Assembly (NCBI RefSeq): GCF_008831285.2
Contig: NC_045149.1
Span: 21,892,535-21,956,534, forward strand
Source: Nymphaea colorata
Lineage: Eukaryota; Streptophyta; Magnoliopsida; Nymphaeales; Nymphaeaceae
Length of the DNA: 64,000 nucleotides
Reading direction: 5' to 3'
Below the pieces are notes generated by a model, which worked only from the letters and a program-made list of their open reading frames with translations, did no database searches and was not told where the DNA came from. This document shows positions 11,111 through 20,669 of this stretch, in pieces. Within the stretch, counting starts at the first letter, position 1; each line of letters starts with the position of its first letter. A program made the position numbers and the translations under genes.

Positions 11111-11830
11111 TCATGTGCTTTACTATGCAGTGCACCTCGCTTCACAACGTTACCCGCGGCTTCACTTCACCACATCTAACAACATTGGTTGAATGTCTTG
11201 TTGTAATGTTCATTGAATTTGGCCATATGTAGAATACAAAACTTTATTTATGAAATACCTAAAACTTGAAACCGTTCCATCTAGTTAGTAATGCAAATTC
11301 TAAATATGTATAATATTGTACAATTCAAAATCTACTTTGAATGTTTGCCTCAGTACTATATCATAGCAAATAAAGGTTATACGCACTGACTTGGAACATA
11401 TGACTAGAACATAAAGCATCCAGTCAACAATGAATTTGATCACAAATACTGAAAGGACATGAGAAATGAACGGACAACATGCTCTCTTATATACATCGAA
11501 GTACTGAAGTAGCCGATAACGCATGCAGGCTAAAGCTAATAACATCAAGAATGGTTGCTTGTTCAATATCTCAAACCCCTGAACCAACACCTTTCTTTAC
11601 TCTTGCATGATTTGCTTCTAGCAGCTTTACAATCGCATCTTCTCCGCAATTCAAACTGTTAAATAAAAAGTTTATATGTAAATATGGATAAATAAGTGAG
11701 AGAAGTCAAAACCCAGTTTATATGCCAAACTGACCGATTTTTAAATTTGCACATAACTAAACTATCTGTAATACAAAAAGTTTACATGTAAATATAGACA
11801 AATAAGGCTACTAAACAGTTGAACAACTAT
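11111..11830. other. Intergenic, no gene recognised
   Basis: AT-rich. A 96-codon minus-strand ORF at 11300-11590 has no recognisable domain. A GC-rich word near 11128-11175 (CACCTCGCTTCAC...GCTTCACTTCACC) resembles the complement of the GCG-rich repeat at 10198-10280. Confidence 0.5.
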
Positions 11831-12790
11831 ATGACAAACAATTTATGTACACATATATATCCACTCTCACCGCATACACACCTAATTTTTTTTTAAAAAA
11901 ATCTGCATCCACACCCGTATATTTACATCATCACACCACCCGCATCACAAACTCATGTCACATAGCTGTTGAGTTTTGTCAGGGTGCATACAGCGATAAT
12001 GTATTCAATGGCATGTATAGTGACGATGATTTCTCATCATTAAAGGGCAATCATGGCATTTTTTTATACTAATTGAACATCAATGAAAGTCAGTTTTCTT
12101 ATGGTAACCTCAATTAACTTTGGATGAAGCATTAGAAAGAGCAGAAGATATCTTTGTAGGAAACAAAAATTGTACTCAACATCAACATGAGGGCCCATTT
12201 GATTATACAAGATAGCAGAAGACAATAGATCAATTTCAGGCTCTGGAATAAGCTGACCACTCCAATCAAGAGCCACAAAAAGTTTAAATCCTGAATCCCA
12301 AATCGAGTAAAGCTAAGAAGAGAGTCTAGGATTTCTAGTAGTAACAGGCTCGTTGAATTAAAGTAATTCCCTACTCCAACAACCAGAAACTTTACCCAGA
12401 ATTACTGGGACAACAAATTTTGTAAAAGAAAGAGCAAGGGGAAACCTTCGAATTTACACCATAGATAGAAATTCTTTGGCTCGTGCAGAGAATTTTCAGC
12501 TTGGGCTCATGTATTGCCTGATCTATGTCATGTACTTTTCCAACTCTGAGAGAGCCAAAAAAAATCTACCGAAAGAGACACAAACAAAGATGCAAATGCA
12601 AATGGTTAGGTTAGCAGAGAAACGATAGAGAGAGAGAGAGAGAGAGCTTACCGTGGGTCGAGAAAGCGAGTGACAGATCTTATCTCCTCCCCTGCTCTTT
12701 TCGATTTGCCAATCCCTCGAATCCCTTACCGTCTCTCTGGATTCCAATGCTTGTGCAAGAGATCGACTATTAAATAGTCTTTCCACTAGA
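11830..12790 (-). other. Duplicated promoter/5'-exon-like block, copy 1 (unknown gene)
   Basis: Read on the minus strand: a TATA-like TATTTAAT (about 12770-12779), then about 110 bp of leader, then CACG/GTAAGCT (about 12648-12655), which looks like a splice donor, followed by a (CT)n tract (seen as GA on +, 12627-12648). Further on, 12064-12276 holds an open minus-strand stretch (VALDWSGQLIPEPEIDLLSS) that I do not recognise. A second copy lies at 16860-17815 and the outer edge of a third near 2030-2110. This is probably a duplicated fragment of a real host gene's 5' end; no complete coding sequence remains visible. Confidence 0.35.
12627..12648. repeat. (GA)n microsatellite
   Basis: A GA dinucleotide run inside the duplicated minus-strand block; the paralogous run is at about 17649-17670. 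Confidence 0.8.
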
Positions 12791-13970
12791 CATTTCGCTT
12801 GATCAATTGATTGACAGAGAGATGAAATCGATTGATCGATGAAGAGAGTGTGAGCTTAATGTGGAGATCTGCAAAAGAAAGCAAGAACGGCAGATTTCGG
12901 AAACGTATTTTTGGTGTAGTGGACCATGGCATCAAGAGGAAATATTCTTGTGCTGAAACCCAGGACAAAGATTTAATTGTCGAAAGAAAGCATAGAAATA
13001 TCGTAGCAGGACACAAATGCACGTCTGGTAACTATACTTCTTCATTCTTAGGGACATTAAATATAAGAACTAATTGGTACCCCGAAACTGGACCTAAAAT
13101 GTTTAGTCACATCTTGTTACAGATTTAAATAAATCAGATATATCAGATTACCAGTTCAATATTCTTGAATCCGTTTAGCCAGATTTGGTATCAAAAGATC
13201 GAAATGGATTGCTTTTTGTGAAATAAGCAAAATGTAGAAACATACAACACTGGAGTGTTTCAACCATTGGCAATGGAATTAAGTGAGCAAGGAGTATTAT
13301 CAGCTGCTGATTGTCAGCGACAAGCTTCTTTCTTATCGCGCTTCAAACGAGTCTAAGCAAAATAAGTGTCATGTGAGATCTAGTCATCCCAAAACAAGTA
13401 TTCTTACATTTTCTGAATAATAGGAGACTTATTGATGTTGTTGCTAGCAATAATTTTGATTCGGTTTGCTTTAGTTGTCAAATGGGCAAAGTCTGCAAGC
13501 TTCCATTTCACATAATGAACTAAATTTTCAGGCTTTAAAAAAAAAAATCATAGTGGCCATTGGGGACCATTCCCTATTTTGTTTTGTGGGAAATATCTTT
13601 TTATCTTTAAATTCTGTCATTTTCATTGATGACAATTAGGCTCATTTCACAAGGTTTGGCCCCCTATAAGGCAAATTTGATTTATCCATGTTCTGGTTGG
13701 GGATGCAATCAATTCAATCTTTTACACCCTTGAGTCAGATTTGGCTTAAAAAAATGGAAAAAGAAGTCTTTTCTCTAAAAAGGATCTTGCACCTCAACCA
13801 CAATTTTGGCGACCCTCTTGATAGCATTATTGTTTCTATGTTACTAAGACTTGTTATATATGTTTCTATTATGTGTTACACAAATATATATCGAGGGGCA
13901 TAGCATAGCTGTTGGGAGTGACGGGCTAGTAAAATTCTAGTCATCAGTTCGACTCTCGTGTTGTGCCACC
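12790..13970. repeat. Spacer block E, copy 2
   Basis: Collinear with 2115-3480 and with 17815-18400. Markers are 'GAAGAGAGTGTGAGCTTA', 'TCACATCTTGTTACAGAT', 'AGTCTAAGCAAAATAAGTG', 'ATAGTGGCCATTGGGGACC' and 'CCACAATTTTGG'. The copy ends abruptly near 13975, where it joins block F. Confidence 0.7.
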
Positions 13971-15090
13971 ACTTATGGTTGATACTGAGGCAAGGATGAG
14001 GAACATGGCAGCTGCCATTAATGGTGTACTCCTTCCTACCTGGCATGGCAGATACAAATAATGTGGGAGCGAACGACCACGAGGCTTGTATGTATATGAC
14101 CAGGTGACCAAGCGGCCTGATAACACCAGTCAAACAACTGCAACTTGGAAATTATGTATACATATAATTATGCCTCCCCTCTCGAGAATATGCTTCTTCT
14201 TTTTTCTGAAGATTATTTTTGTCGACTTCAAATGGTTGATGTATAATCCGACATTTACAAACATGGATTTTGGCATCCAGAGAGGATCAGAATATTATGT
14301 GATTATTCCAGAGAGGATCAGAATATTATGTCACCAGAATATGCTAAGGTTGTGTGTTTATAAATACAGTTCGAACACAGCCAGTAAGAGGAAAACGTGA
14401 AGAACTTGATGACCATTAGCAATTCGATCCAACACACTAACACTTGTGTCCATGAGCTTTTACTGTTATCCTTGTCAGACACTTGTCCTATTCGTTTCTT
14501 TGTCCTCTTGAATACTTTCACATTGGAAGCGTTTGCAAGGTGGGGTTCGACCACTGGCGCCGCTTTTAACGCTAGTTTAGCGTCAGGGCTGCAGCATTCT
14601 GTTGTAGTGCATGTATCTTTCTGTATTAGCAGTCATGTAGCAGAATTACTGTAAATTTGTTTAGATATTTTTTTTGTGAGTCCTTAAGAAGATTAAATCA
14701 TGATCGTCCATTTGTTTGGGCTCACTATATCTTAGTTGGTACCCTAATTGTTTCATGAGGCGTATTAGAGCTCAACAATAGAGCAACTTATGCTTTTGAC
14801 TGTGCCACTGTATATTTCATACTCTGTTTTCAACAACAACTCCGTTTTATGTGTTGCATTTCTATCAGTTCTCAAATTCATGTAACATTTTTTAAAGTGT
14901 CCAAAGAATCTCTCCAAATGTTTAGTTAGTCGCATGGGACACTAAAGTAGTGTTAGTGTCAATGTTCCCAAACAGTCCCCAAGATAATGCTGTGGGATGA
15001 TGACATATTTGCCGTTCGAACTGGGGAGACAAATATAAAGATATTATTGATTTGTTGGTTTAACTTGGGCATTCCCGTGGTCATCGTTTC
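13970..15090. repeat. Block F, copy 1 (contains the empty site for element A)
   Basis: Paralogous to 19575-19975 joined to 25015-25740. Landmarks are 'AGGATGAGGAACATGGCAGC', 'GACCAAGCGGCCTGATAACA' and 'TTTGGCATCCAGAGAGG'. Near 14390 it reads GTAAGAGGAAAACGTGAAGA without an insertion; the other copy carries element A there. A TATA-like word (GTGTTTATAAATACAG, about 14352-14368) and a 33-bp direct duplication (AGAGAGGATCAGAATATTAT at about 14279 and 14312) lie inside. No coding sequence is recognised. Confidence 0.75.
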
Positions 15091-15388
15091 AAAGAGTGAG
15101 CTGGATGATATTAATCAAAGTGCGCATGAGCCAGTAGGATAGGATTTTCTTATACAGTTTTTTCTGCAAGAAACCGATGTTTTTCTGGAAGGATCAGCAC
15201 GATCGAAACAGACCTCCATTCGTATGTGGATCAGTCAAGCGAATCGATCCAAACTCTTCCCATTTCTTCCTCTATAAATTCCACATCAACCCCTGGTGAA
15301 GCCCAACCCAGCAAACAGCTACCCACCTCCCCATCTTCCTCTTCCAACAGATCTCTCTGCAGAGAGCTCAAACTCGAGCAAAGTTTCG
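15090..15388 (+). promoter_or_regulatory. Promoter and 5' UTR of lectin 15389
   Basis: A conserved lectin upstream block (ATCAAAGTGCGCATG, TTTTCTGCAAGAAACCG, GTGGATCAGTCAAGCGA) with TATAAAT at 15273-15279, 110 bp before the ATG. Transcription probably starts about 30 bp after the TATA box, giving a leader of roughly 80 nt that contains AACCCAGCAAACAGCTACCC and CTCTGCAGAGAG. Confidence 0.75.
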
Positions 15389-15817
15389 ATGGCAGCACAA
15401 GTGGTAGCTAAAGCCATAGCCATTCTGGCTCTCCTGGCTACCCTCTCCTCCCACGCCGCTGCGGTGGATGTGCTGTACAGCGGGCAGACTCTCTATGCAG
15501 GCCAGTTCTTACTGAATGGGCCTTACAAGTTCATCATGCAGGCTGACTGCAACTTGGTGCTCTACGTCAACGGAAACAGGGCGCTGTGGGCTTCCGGCAC
15601 CAACGGCAAAGGCAGCAACTGTAGGGCAATTCTACAGGCAGACGCCAACTTGGTTGTGTACACAGGAGGTAAAGCTCTTTGGGCAAGTGGGACGGCCAGA
15701 GGCTCCGGCAACTACCGCCTGAACATGCAGGGAGATGGTAACGTGGTGATCTACGATGCTGCTGGACGTGCTCTGTGGGCTACCAATACGGTTCAGCATG
15801 CGAACAGGAAAGCATAA
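15389..15817 (+). CDS. GNA-related mannose-binding lectin, A-type
   Basis: A 142-residue intronless secretory lectin. I chose the ATG at 15389 because MAAQVVAKA is conserved in its paralogs; the frame is open upstream to 15296 but that part is 5' UTR. Residues 1-25 are a signal peptide ending SSHAAA. The B_lectin domain carries three intact mannose sites at 51-59 (MQADCNLVLY), 83-91 (LQADANLVVY) and 114-122 (MQGDGNVVIY), plus Cys54 and Cys78 for the usual disulfide. It differs from the F-type genes by Ala instead of Tyr/Phe within the sites, and by a two-residue longer loop before the final Trp (DAAGRALWATN). CDS, 3' UTR and downstream flank are nearly identical to 32167, so the two are recent duplicates or have been converted. 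Two poly(A) signals follow, at 15866 and 15920. The TATA box is intact, so expression is plausible. Confidence 0.95.
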   Translation: MAAQVVAKAIAILALLATLSSHAAAVDVLYSGQTLYAGQFLLNGPYKFIMQADCNLVLYVNGNRALWASGTNGKGSNCRAILQADANLVVYTGGKALWASGTARGSGNYRLNMQGDGNVVIYDAAGRALWATNTVQHANRKA

Positions 15818-15865
15818 CTCGCTTCGCTTTCTGTAGGTCCAGTGCCCGTTTCTCCGCTTCCCGTG

Positions 15866-15925
15866 AATAAAATATATATACTGTTGCTTCCTACATAAAC
15901 GGGGTCAGGACCGCCTGCGAATAAA
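15866..15925 (+). promoter_or_regulatory. Two poly(A) signals of lectin 15389
   Basis: AATAAA at 15866-15871 (CCGTGAATAAAATATA) and at 15920-15925 (TGCGAATAAAATATGCAC). Both are conserved after 32167. Confidence 0.7.
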
Positions 15926-16047
15926 ATATGCACTGTTGCTTAGTTCCTATATGTACTTGTAGATTGCGTCTTGAGTTTCATACCCTCAACGACTTTGATC
16001 TACTGCCGTAGTTACTTAATAAAATTACATATTATCTAGACTCAGAA

Positions 16048-16465
16048 GTCATAATCTGATCTCTTCTTTTTTTCTTTGAAGAAAATTTCACATGGCAGGA
16101 ATTGTAAGAATATGACAGCATGACCTTCACAGATACAAGTTCTGTGAATTAATTTCTACCTTTTCATATGTACAACATGGCACATGTGATCTACATCTAC
16201 AAGGCTCGAGACCTACACAAGGTGTGGGTTTTTACATGTATATAATCTGAATTTAAACCGGAGCATAGGCAACAGAGCTACATTTCTGGGTTTAGAAGTA
16301 CGTTTCCAAGCAATACTAGATCTCGAAAACACAAAAAAAAAAAATGTTAGTTCTACAAAGTGATGCCTAAGGTTAGCAATATTAAATTATACAGGGCCCT
16401 TAAATATTTTTATTGGAAACTGTATAGCAAGTTAAAAATATAATAGTAACGGTGTTTACAACTAG
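16048..16465. repeat. Lectin 3'-flank block D, copy 3
   Basis: Full D landmarks follow the 15389 gene. The block is nearly identical to copy 5 at 32805-33228 and, like it, leads straight into a lectin fragment. Confidence 0.8.
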
Positions 16466-16470
16466 CAGCA

Positions 16471-16645
16471 TTGTCCTCTACCTCCTCTACGGAAGCAGGG
16501 CGCTGTCGGCTTCCGGGGCCGACGGAAAAGCTGCCAACTGTAGGGCAATCCTGCAGAGAGACGTCAACTTGGTCTTCTGCTCAAATGTGATTTGTCTACT
16601 CAGGCAATAATGCTTTGAGCGAGTCGGACGGTGACAGGCCAGAAT
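16471..16645 (+). pseudogene. Lectin gene fragment (middle part)
   Basis: It begins inside the first sugar-site region (TGTCCTCTACCTCCTCTACG, cf. LVLYVNGN), then gives 'GGGCGCTGTCGGCTTCCGGG', 'CCAACTGTAGGGCAATC', 'CAGAGAGACGTCAACTTGGT' and 'TACTCAGGCAATAATGCTTT'. Frames are broken and the 5' and 3' thirds are absent. A homologous fragment lies at 33236-33433, the same distance (about 654 bp) downstream of an A-type gene. Confidence 0.8.
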
Positions 16646-16859
16646 CAATCGCGGAAGAACTAGTGGGAAGCAAAAATTTGATGCTTTAATTTTAAATTTT
16701 AAGAGGCACTCATACGAAAAAAAAAATTTGAAAACCAATTAAATTTTTATATATAAATAAAAGTAAATTTTATGAGCTACTAAATATATATAAATAAGTC
16801 AAAGAAGTCAAAACCCAGTTTATATGTAAATATAGATAAGTAAGGCTACTATACAGTTA

Positions 16860-17815
16860 AACAACTATATAACAAACAATTTATGTACACAAATATATAC
16901 ACTATCACCAAATACACACCTTATTTAAAAAAAAAAAAAAAAAAAAAAAAACTGCGTCCACGCCCGTATATTCACATCAGCACCACCACCCGATGTGACA
17001 TAGCAGTTGAGTTTTGTCAGGATGCATACAGCAAAATGGCATGCATAGTGACCACGATTTCTCATCGTTAAAGGGCAATCATGACATTTGTTTTTGCTAA
17101 TTGAACATCATGAAAGTCAGTTTTCTTCTGGTAACCTCAATTAACTTTGGATGAAGCATTAGAAAGAGCAGAAGATATCTTTGTAGGAAACAAAAATTGT
17201 TCTCAACATGCACATGAGGGCCCATTTGATTATACAAGATAGCAGAAGACAATAGATCAATTTGAGGCTCTGGAATAAGCTGACCACTCCAATCAAGAGC
17301 CACAAAAACTTTAAATCCTGAATCCCAAATCGACTAAAGCTAAGAAGAAAGGCTAGGATTTCTAGTAGTAACAAGCTCGTTGAATTAAAGTAATTCCCTA
17401 CTCCAACAACCAGAAACTTTACCAAGAATTACTGGGACAACAAATTTTGCAAACGAAGGAGCAAGGGGAAACCTTCGAATTTACACCATAGATAGAAATT
17501 TTTTGGCTCGTGCAGAGAATTTTCAGTTTCGGCTCATGTATTGCCTGATCTATGTCATGTACTTTTCCAACTCTGAGAGAGACAAAAAAAAATCTACCGA
17601 AAGAGACACAAAGAGAGATGCAAATGCAAATGGTTAGCAGAGAAACGATAGAGAGAGAGAGAGAGAGAGACAGCTTACCGTGGAGCGAGAAAGCGAGTGA
17701 CAGATCTTATCTTCTCCCCTGCTCTTTTCGATTTGTCAATCCCTCAAATCCCTTACCGTCTCTCTGGATTCCAATGCTTGTGCAAGAGATCGACTATTAA
17801 ATAGTCTTTCCACTA
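16860..17815 (-). other. Duplicated promoter/5'-exon-like block, copy 2 (unknown gene)
   Basis: A close paralog of 11830-12790: TATTTAAT near 17800, donor-like GGTAAGCT near 17675-17682, a (CT)n tract, and the open minus-strand stretch 17097-17303 (VALDWSGQLIPEP-like). Differences are small, but the encoded reading frames are not protected, as expected for a non-coding or dead copy. Confidence 0.35.
16927..16951. repeat. Poly(A) tract
   Basis: A run of about 25 A residues. In the paralogous copy (11888-11900) the same position has only a short T/A run, so the tract has expanded here. Confidence 0.8.
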
Positions 17816-19095
17816 GACATTTCGCTTGATCAATTGATTGACAGAGAGATGAAATCGACTGATCGATGAAGAGAGTGTGAGCTTAATGTGGAGATCTGCA
17901 AAAGAAAGCAAGAACGGCAGATTTCGGAAACTTTTTTTTGGTGTAGTGGACCGTGGACCATGGCAAGAGGAAATATTCTTGTCCTGAAACCCAGGACAAG
18001 ATTTAATTTTTGAAAGAGTTTCAGGACAAGATTTAATTGTTGAAAGAAAACATAGAAATATCATAGCAGGAATTGATATTTCCCGATTTTGTCTTGTGGG
18101 AAATATCTTTAAATTCTGTCATTTTCACTGATGATAATTAGGCTCATTTCACAAGGTTTGGCCCCCTATAAGGCAAATTTGATTTATCCATGTTCTGGTT
18201 GGACATGCAACCAATTCAAACTTTCACACCCTTTAGTCAAATTTGGCTTTAAAAAGTTGCAAAAAATGTCCTTTTTAGACTCTAAAAAGGACCTTGCACC
18301 TCAACCACAATTTTGGGGACCCTCCCCTACTTTGTCTTGAGAGCATTATTGTTCCCATGTCACTGAGACTTGTTTTACATGCTTCTATTCTGTGTCACAC
18401 AACACTCCCATGAACACTATTCTTCTGAACTGTAAATGATGGATGCACTACCACTACTTATGGTTGATATTGATATCAACATTTTTGATCCAGTATTCTC
18501 ATGTTGTCAAATGGACAAAGCTTGGATACTTCAATTTCTTAAACATAATGACATTCAGCAAAAATTCAGGTTGACCTTTGGGGATCAATCCCTACTTTCA
18601 CTCGAGAACGCTATCCTCTTGTGTCATTTTTAGATACGATAGAACTTCTTTTACACGGTTTAATCACTTGTAATACAAGTCTGAATTTTTTTTTTTATGC
18701 CTTCCTCTTTCACAAGATGGTTGTGCGGGATTGCTTAATTTGAACCAGAGTAGGCTTTTACAAGATTTCCTATATTTGTCCTAATCTTTTGGTCAAATTG
18801 ATCGAATGATAACCAAACTATTCTTTGTTGTCAATTGGGCTCTTAAGAGACTGATTGTTACGAGTAACAATAACACATTGTTACTATCTCACAAATCTAC
18901 TTCAAAAAATGAAATCGATTCATGAAATACTTTTTAAAATGTCAAATAAATCTCACCAATTTTAGGTTAGTCGCCTCAGACAGTAACATAATATTAATGT
19001 TTCCAAACGGTCACTAAGACAATGTTATGGATGATGATATATTTGCTGTTTCAAGTGGAGAGACAAATGTAAAGATACGATTGCCTATTTGTTTC
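17815..19095. repeat. Spacer block E, copy 3
   Basis: Collinear with copies 1 and 2, but about 500 bp corresponding to 13070-13570 are deleted at 18070-18075. It continues past the end of copy 2 through words shared with 3540-4130 ('AATCCCTACTTTCACTCGAG', 'CTTCCTCTTTCACAAGATGG', 'CCAAACGGTCAC'). Confidence 0.7.
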
Positions 19096-19281
19096 TGAAT
19101 ATACAGAAAGACGCCAACTTCGTTGTGTACTCAGGAAGTAATGCTCTTTGGGCAAGTGGGACGGCGAGAGAGCAGAACAACTACGTTCTGATAGTACAGT
19201 ATGACAGGAATGTGGTGATCTACGGTTCTTCCGTGTGGGCTGCCAACGCGGTTCAAGTGGTAGTAGGAAACTCAAACTGTA
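19096..19281 (+). pseudogene. 5'-truncated F-type lectin pseudogene
   Basis: Only the second half of the domain remains: QKDANFVVYSG (second site), WASGTAREQNNY, VQYDRNVVIY (third site) and SSVWAANAV. The promoter, signal peptide and first site are missing. A 1-nt deletion after the final Trp shifts the frame, so the usual stop is lost and the frame runs on to 19382. The left breakpoint joins spacer sequence equivalent to 4130-4140 to lectin coding sequence at a shared TACAG. Confidence 0.85.
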
Positions 19282-19574
19282 GAGCAAGATTAAAGTGCCC
19301 GTTAATAGGCTTCTTTGTTTTCCCTAGAAATGGGTTGTTGACTTGTAGATTTGTCAGAAACCAAGATGGCCGCCATTTTTAATGCTTCCTTTCTCTCTCT
19401 TACTCTACAGTTCATTGCTGCTTTCGATGTGAGAGTCGAGCTTACTAAAGCAAGTTATACGACGAAGGAAGTTTTTGGAGGAACTCTAGTGGCAAGAAGA
19501 CAGGAAACTGCTGACTAACAGAAGCAAGGAGAAGAGATCTGTCTTCACCACCACCCACGAGAGGAAGAGAGATA

Positions 19575-19975
19575 TAGAAGCAAGGATGAGGAACATGGCA
19601 GCTGCCATTAATGGTTCACTCCTTCCTACCTGACATGGCAGATACTAATAATGTGGGAACGGACGACCACGAGGCTTGTATGTATACGACCAGGTGACCA
19701 AGCGGCCTGATAACACCAGTCAAACAACTGCAATTTGGACATTATGTATACATATAGGCATGCCTCCTCTCCCAAGAATGTGCTTCTTTTCTTTTTTCTG
19801 AAGATTATTTTTCTCGACTTCAAATGGTTGATGTGTAATCCTACGGTTCACATTTACAAACGTGGATTTTGGCATCCAGAGAGGGATCAGAAAATTATGT
19901 GATTTTTCCTAATTGCCGTTGGCAAGGTTGTGTGTTTATAAATACAGTTTGAACACATAGCCAGTAAGAGGCAAA
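19575..19975. repeat. Block F, copy 2, left part
   Basis: Matches 13993-14395 (AGGATGAGGAACATGGCAGC to CCAGTAAGAG). It is interrupted by element A at 19976 and resumes at 25015. 19971-19975 is the left TSD, GCAAA. Confidence 0.8.
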
Positions 19976-20314
19976 TGTCCGTTACAAAGAGATAAGGAGG
20001 GGATCTACCATATTTGGGAAGGAGATATCTACAGATTTGGGTGTTTCCTCAATCAGCATAGATTTGGGCGTTTCCTCATTTTGGCGTCTTCTTCTGCATG
20101 ATTGTTGGAATCAATCCCAACGATATCGACTGGAGGTTTTTTGTAACTTCCTCATAAAGATGTTTGTAACTGTAAATGCGTGAGAAATATTATGAATAAG
20201 AAAGCTCATTTTCTCCCGTGGATGTAGGCTACAAGCCGAACCACGTAATATGCTGCCTTCTTCTGCTCCTTTCTTGTTTGCATCCTCTGTTTCTTCATTA
20301 TATGTGTTCTAACA
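19976..20314 (+). repeat. Element A 5' LTR
   Basis: 339 bp, TGTCCGTTAC...TTCTAACA. It lacks about 40 bp present in the 3' LTR; the missing part contains the TATA-like CTATATAAAG. Confidence 0.92.
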
Positions 20315-20327
20315 TGGTATCAGAGCA
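20315..20327 (+). other. Element A primer-binding site
   Basis: TGGTATCAGAGCA directly follows the LTR and is complementary to the 3' part of plant initiator tRNA-Met. Confidence 0.9.
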
Positions 20328-20669
20328 TGGCTTTCCTGAGCATCTGGAGTTGATTCATGTGAGAGCAGAAGAATAGAGAGTTGCAGACGATGATTCCAGC
20401 AACGCTCTCCTGTATTTTTCCAACCATGAATTGATTATTGTTGTTCTTTGCTGAGAAACCTCCAATGAGAAGGATTTCCCATTCAGCCTTCCGCTTCGGG
20501 TGGTTTGGCTGGAGTGCTCTACCTCCTCAGCACCAAAAACTATCTTGCAAAAGGCGATGGCGTCGGTGGCCTTGAAAGCCCCAACGACGAGGTTCGGCCT
20601 GATCGTGGAAAAAACTGGGCCCTTCCAACCCTTGTTCTCTGCTTGTGTCCCGTTCTGCTCTTATCTACT

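Noticed and set aside
15296-15388. N-terminal extension of the 15389 lectin
   Set aside because: The upstream in-frame residues lie in the 5' UTR and are not conserved in paralogs; MAAQVVAKA is the shared start and opens the signal peptide.
20316-20327. tRNA gene suggested by the PBS-like word
   Set aside because: TGGTATCAGAGC is only the 12-base complement of tRNA-Met next to LTRs; no cloverleaf is present.
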